A stretch of DNA of 41,152 nucleotides. Source: Frankia sp. AiPa1 (GTDB lineage: Bacteria > Actinomycetota > Actinomycetes > Frankiales > Frankiaceae). Made by a program: the position numbers and the translations under genes. The stretch's first letter is position 1; every line of letters begins with the position of its first letter. The notes under the pieces were generated by a model that was given only the letters and a program-made list of their open reading frames with translations, had not been told where the DNA came from and did no database searches. The stretch spans positions 1-41,152 of the forward strand of contig NZ_JALKFZ020000194.1 in assembly GCF_023243075.1 (NCBI RefSeq), read 5' to 3'. Shown piece by piece: positions 39,898 through 41,152 of this stretch.

Positions 39898-39970
39898 GGG
39901 CCGTTAGCTCAACTGGCAGAGCAGCCGGCTTTTAACCGGCGGGTTCAGGGTTCGAGTCCCTGACGGCCCA
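39898..39970 (+). tRNA. tRNA-Lys (anticodon TTT)
   Basis: The 73-nt cloverleaf is complete. The acceptor arms are GGGCCGT and ACGGCCC with discriminator A, and the D stem is GCTC/GAGC. The anticodon stem GCCGG/CCGGC has loop CTTTTAA (anticodon TTT), the variable loop is GGGTT, and the T stem is CAGGG/CCCTG with loop TTCGAGT. CCA is not encoded. It reads AAA and AAG lysine codons. tRNA genes are common integration targets; toxin-antitoxin genes follow directly. Confidence 0.97.
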
Positions 39971-40101
39971 CTACGCCGCGTATCTAGCCTCTGACCTGGT
40001 CAAATAGATTGCCGGGTCTCCCGAGCCGCCCTAGTCGTCCAGCCCGCCGGGCTACGGCCTGTTGGGGCCGCCTGCCGACTGCGCCTCGCGTACAGCGCGC
40101 A

Positions 40102-40126
40102 GATGATATATACTTTTGGTATCTAC
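40102..40126 (+). promoter_or_regulatory. vapBC promoter and likely autoregulatory site
   Basis: An AT-rich island in otherwise GC-rich DNA holds the -10 box TATACT (40109-40114), about 28 bp before the vapB ATG. The flanking ATAC/GTAT and GATA/TATC pairs make an imperfect dyad suited to binding by the antitoxin. The -35 region is weak. Confidence 0.6.
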
Positions 40127-40142
40127 CCTCAGGGAGGGGGCC

Positions 40143-40391
40143 ATGGCCAAGACCGCGATCGCGAGGATCTTCACGCATGGTAGGAGCCAGGCCGTGCGGC
40201 TGCCCAAGGAGTTTCGCCTGCCCGGTGACCGGGTGCGCGTGCGTCACGTAGGAGACGGTGTACTACTGGAGCCGATCGCCTCGGATGTCGATGCGTGGTT
40301 CGCCGAGCTGGATCGATTCGCCGACGTGTCGCTGTTCGAGGACGGCAGGGACCAGCCGCCCACGCCCGTCGGCGAGGACCTCTTCGAGTGA
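40143..40391 (+). CDS. vapB: VapB-type antitoxin (AbrB/SpoVT fold)
   Basis: An 82-residue protein. KTAIARIFTHGRSQAVRLPK (3-22) followed by EFRLPGDRVRVRHVGDGVLL is the swapped-hairpin AbrB/MazE DNA-binding domain of VapB antitoxins. The acidic C-terminal half (DAWFAELDRFADVSLFEDGR) would fill the toxin active site. The ATG at 40143 follows a strong AGGGAGGGGG. Its stop overlaps the toxin start (GTGA), so the two are coupled. It neutralises VapC and together with it represses the promoter, as in other VapBC systems. Confidence 0.92.
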   Translation: MAKTAIARIFTHGRSQAVRLPKEFRLPGDRVRVRHVGDGVLLEPIASDVDAWFAELDRFADVSLFEDGRDQPPTPVGEDLFE

Positions 40392-40798
40392 ACTACCTCC
40401 TCGACACGAACGTCGTGGTCGCGCTGCTGCGGAACAAGCCGCTCGCGGTGCGGGAACGGTACCGGTCGGCCCAGGCGTCCGGCGAGTATCTGGCGCTGTC
40501 GTCCGTCGTTCTGTTCGAGCTGTGGTACGGCGTGGCAAAGAGCAGTCAGGTGGCGGAGAACACCGACCGGCTTCGGGTGCTGCTCTCCGGCGGCATGGAC
40601 CTGCTGGACCTTGATGACGAGGATGCCCGGACCGCCGGTCAGGTGCGCGCCGCTCTGGAGAAGGCCGGAACCCCGATCGGCGCCTACGACGTGCTGATCG
40701 CGGGCCAGGCTCTCCGGCGCGAACTGACGGTCGTCACGGCCAACAGCTCCGAGTTCAGCAGGGTCCCCGGCCTGCGCTCCGAGGACTGGACGGCCTGA
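40388..40798 (+). CDS. vapC: VapC-type toxin (PIN-domain ribonuclease)
   Basis: A 136-residue PIN-domain protein. NYLLDTNVVVALL gives Asp6, SSVVLFELWYGVAKS gives Glu44, and GAYDVLIAGQALRRELTVVT gives Asp101, with NSSEFSRVPGLRSEDW at the end. These acidic residues coordinate Mg2+ in VapC ribonucleases, which commonly cut tRNA anticodon loops or rRNA. The GTG start at 40388 overlaps the antitoxin stop. All key residues are present, so it is probably active. Its position directly after a tRNA gene fits a mobile or stabilising module. Confidence 0.93.
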   Translation: MNYLLDTNVVVALLRNKPLAVRERYRSAQASGEYLALSSVVLFELWYGVAKSSQVAENTDRLRVLLSGGMDLLDLDDEDARTAGQVRAALEKAGTPIGAYDVLIAGQALRRELTVVTANSSEFSRVPGLRSEDWTA

Positions 40799-41062
40799 CC
40801 ACACGAGGCGTGATGACGCTACCGTTGAACGGCTCCAGACGCTCCACCCGTAGAACGTCAACACGACCACCACTACGACGATCACGGTCGCGAGACGGGC
40901 CGAAGCGCCCGGCACCGCGCGAAATTCGGGACACCTGTTCGATAGGACCTGGGCGCTGACGAGCTGGCTGCCCACGTGCTGAAGAACAAGTTCCCTGTGT
41001 GAGGCGTGCTCGTGGCGATGTCGCGGCTAACATCGAGGGCCCCAGACCGTACTCATTATCGC

Positions 41063-41152
41063 TCAGCGGTGGTGTACGTCCCGACGGTGATCGATATCGA
41101 CGACGGTCACGACCATGGCCTTGTCGTCAATACGGTAGATGATCCGGTAGGT
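41063..41152 (-). CDS. RelE/ParE-type toxin, C-terminal part (runs off the window)
   Basis: The last 90 bp encode, on the minus strand, the final 29 residues of a RelE-like toxin: YRIIYRIDDKAMVVTVVDID then HRRDVHHR and stop. The YR-I-Y-ID strand, the V-V-D/GHR-DVY end and the terminal Arg/His are typical of RelE mRNA interferases. The start and any antitoxin gene lie beyond 41152. The 40799-41062 gap between this and vapC shows no gene I can support. Confidence 0.82.
   Translation of the reverse strand, partial: TYRIIYRIDDKAMVVTVVDIDHRRDVHHR

Noticed and set aside
40244..40975. Minus-strand frame with a hydrophobic stretch opposite vapC
   Set aside because: Most of it is antisense to vapBC; the Val-rich segment comes from a GTC/GTG-rich region and there is no ribosome site or family match.

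Overview
The window is very GC-rich, with third codon positions almost all G or C. Its gene content is typical of Actinobacteria: an XRE-DUF5753/DUF397 pair, an NrtR-type Nudix regulator, DUF3618, DUF4407, a MEDS/ATPase anti-sigma-type protein and many TetR regulators. The overall style suggests a soil or plant-associated actinomycete. Frankia or a relative is my guess, from gene style only; no rRNA or nif marker is present.

Layout. (1) 1-8.4 kb is an accessory regulatory patch. Five TetR-family regulators lie next to a nitroreductase, an NAD(P)-binding epimerase-like protein, a SnoaL-like protein and two MDR-type quinone oxidoreductases. Nearly every divergent gap holds its own palindromic operator. 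(2) 8.4-12.5 kb holds a proline iminopeptidase-like hydrolase, an FAD monooxygenase and a PrmC-related methyltransferase, with two copies of a 78-bp palindromic repeat. (3) 12.9-14.8 kb holds an apparently frameshifted hypothetical gene and the XRE/DUF397 pair, followed by more than 1 kb without a clear gene. (4) 16.0-19.3 kb holds a divergent locus. An NrtR-like regulator faces an overlapping pair, an SPFH/band-7 protein and a diverged NAD-kinase-like protein, across two near-perfect inverted repeats. (5) 19.5-24.2 kb is a minus-strand operon for a sugar-nucleotide or glycolipid pathway: DegT aminotransferase, NDP-sugar epimerase, MGDG-synthase-like glycosyltransferase and DMT-family transporter. 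(6) 25-28 kb holds a metallophosphoesterase, an orphan Sll0783/MSMEG_0572-family protein and an alpha/beta hydrolase. (7) 28-35 kb is an envelope and stress group: YihY/BrkB, holin-like protein, DUF3618, DUF4407, SRPBCC, a lysozyme-like protein and a MEDS/HATPase protein. (8) 35.4-38.1 kb is a Tex protein with a long Gly/Arg-rich tail, followed by a strong terminator and a decayed DUF4394 gene. (9) 39-41 kb holds repeats, tRNA-Lys(TTT), a VapBC module and the end of a RelE-like toxin gene.

How the genes work together. The best candidate for an undescribed system is the NrtR / SPFH / NAD-kinase-like locus. It would tie pyridine-nucleotide sensing to a membrane-scaffold protein. The TetR patch looks like a set of independent xenobiotic or redox sensor modules. 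Two TetR promoters share a GACCGACnGTCCA core, so they may cross-talk. The third 78-bp repeat copy, the 104-bp duplication, the pseudogene and the toxin-antitoxin genes all cluster around tRNA-Lys, which marks that end as a plastic zone.
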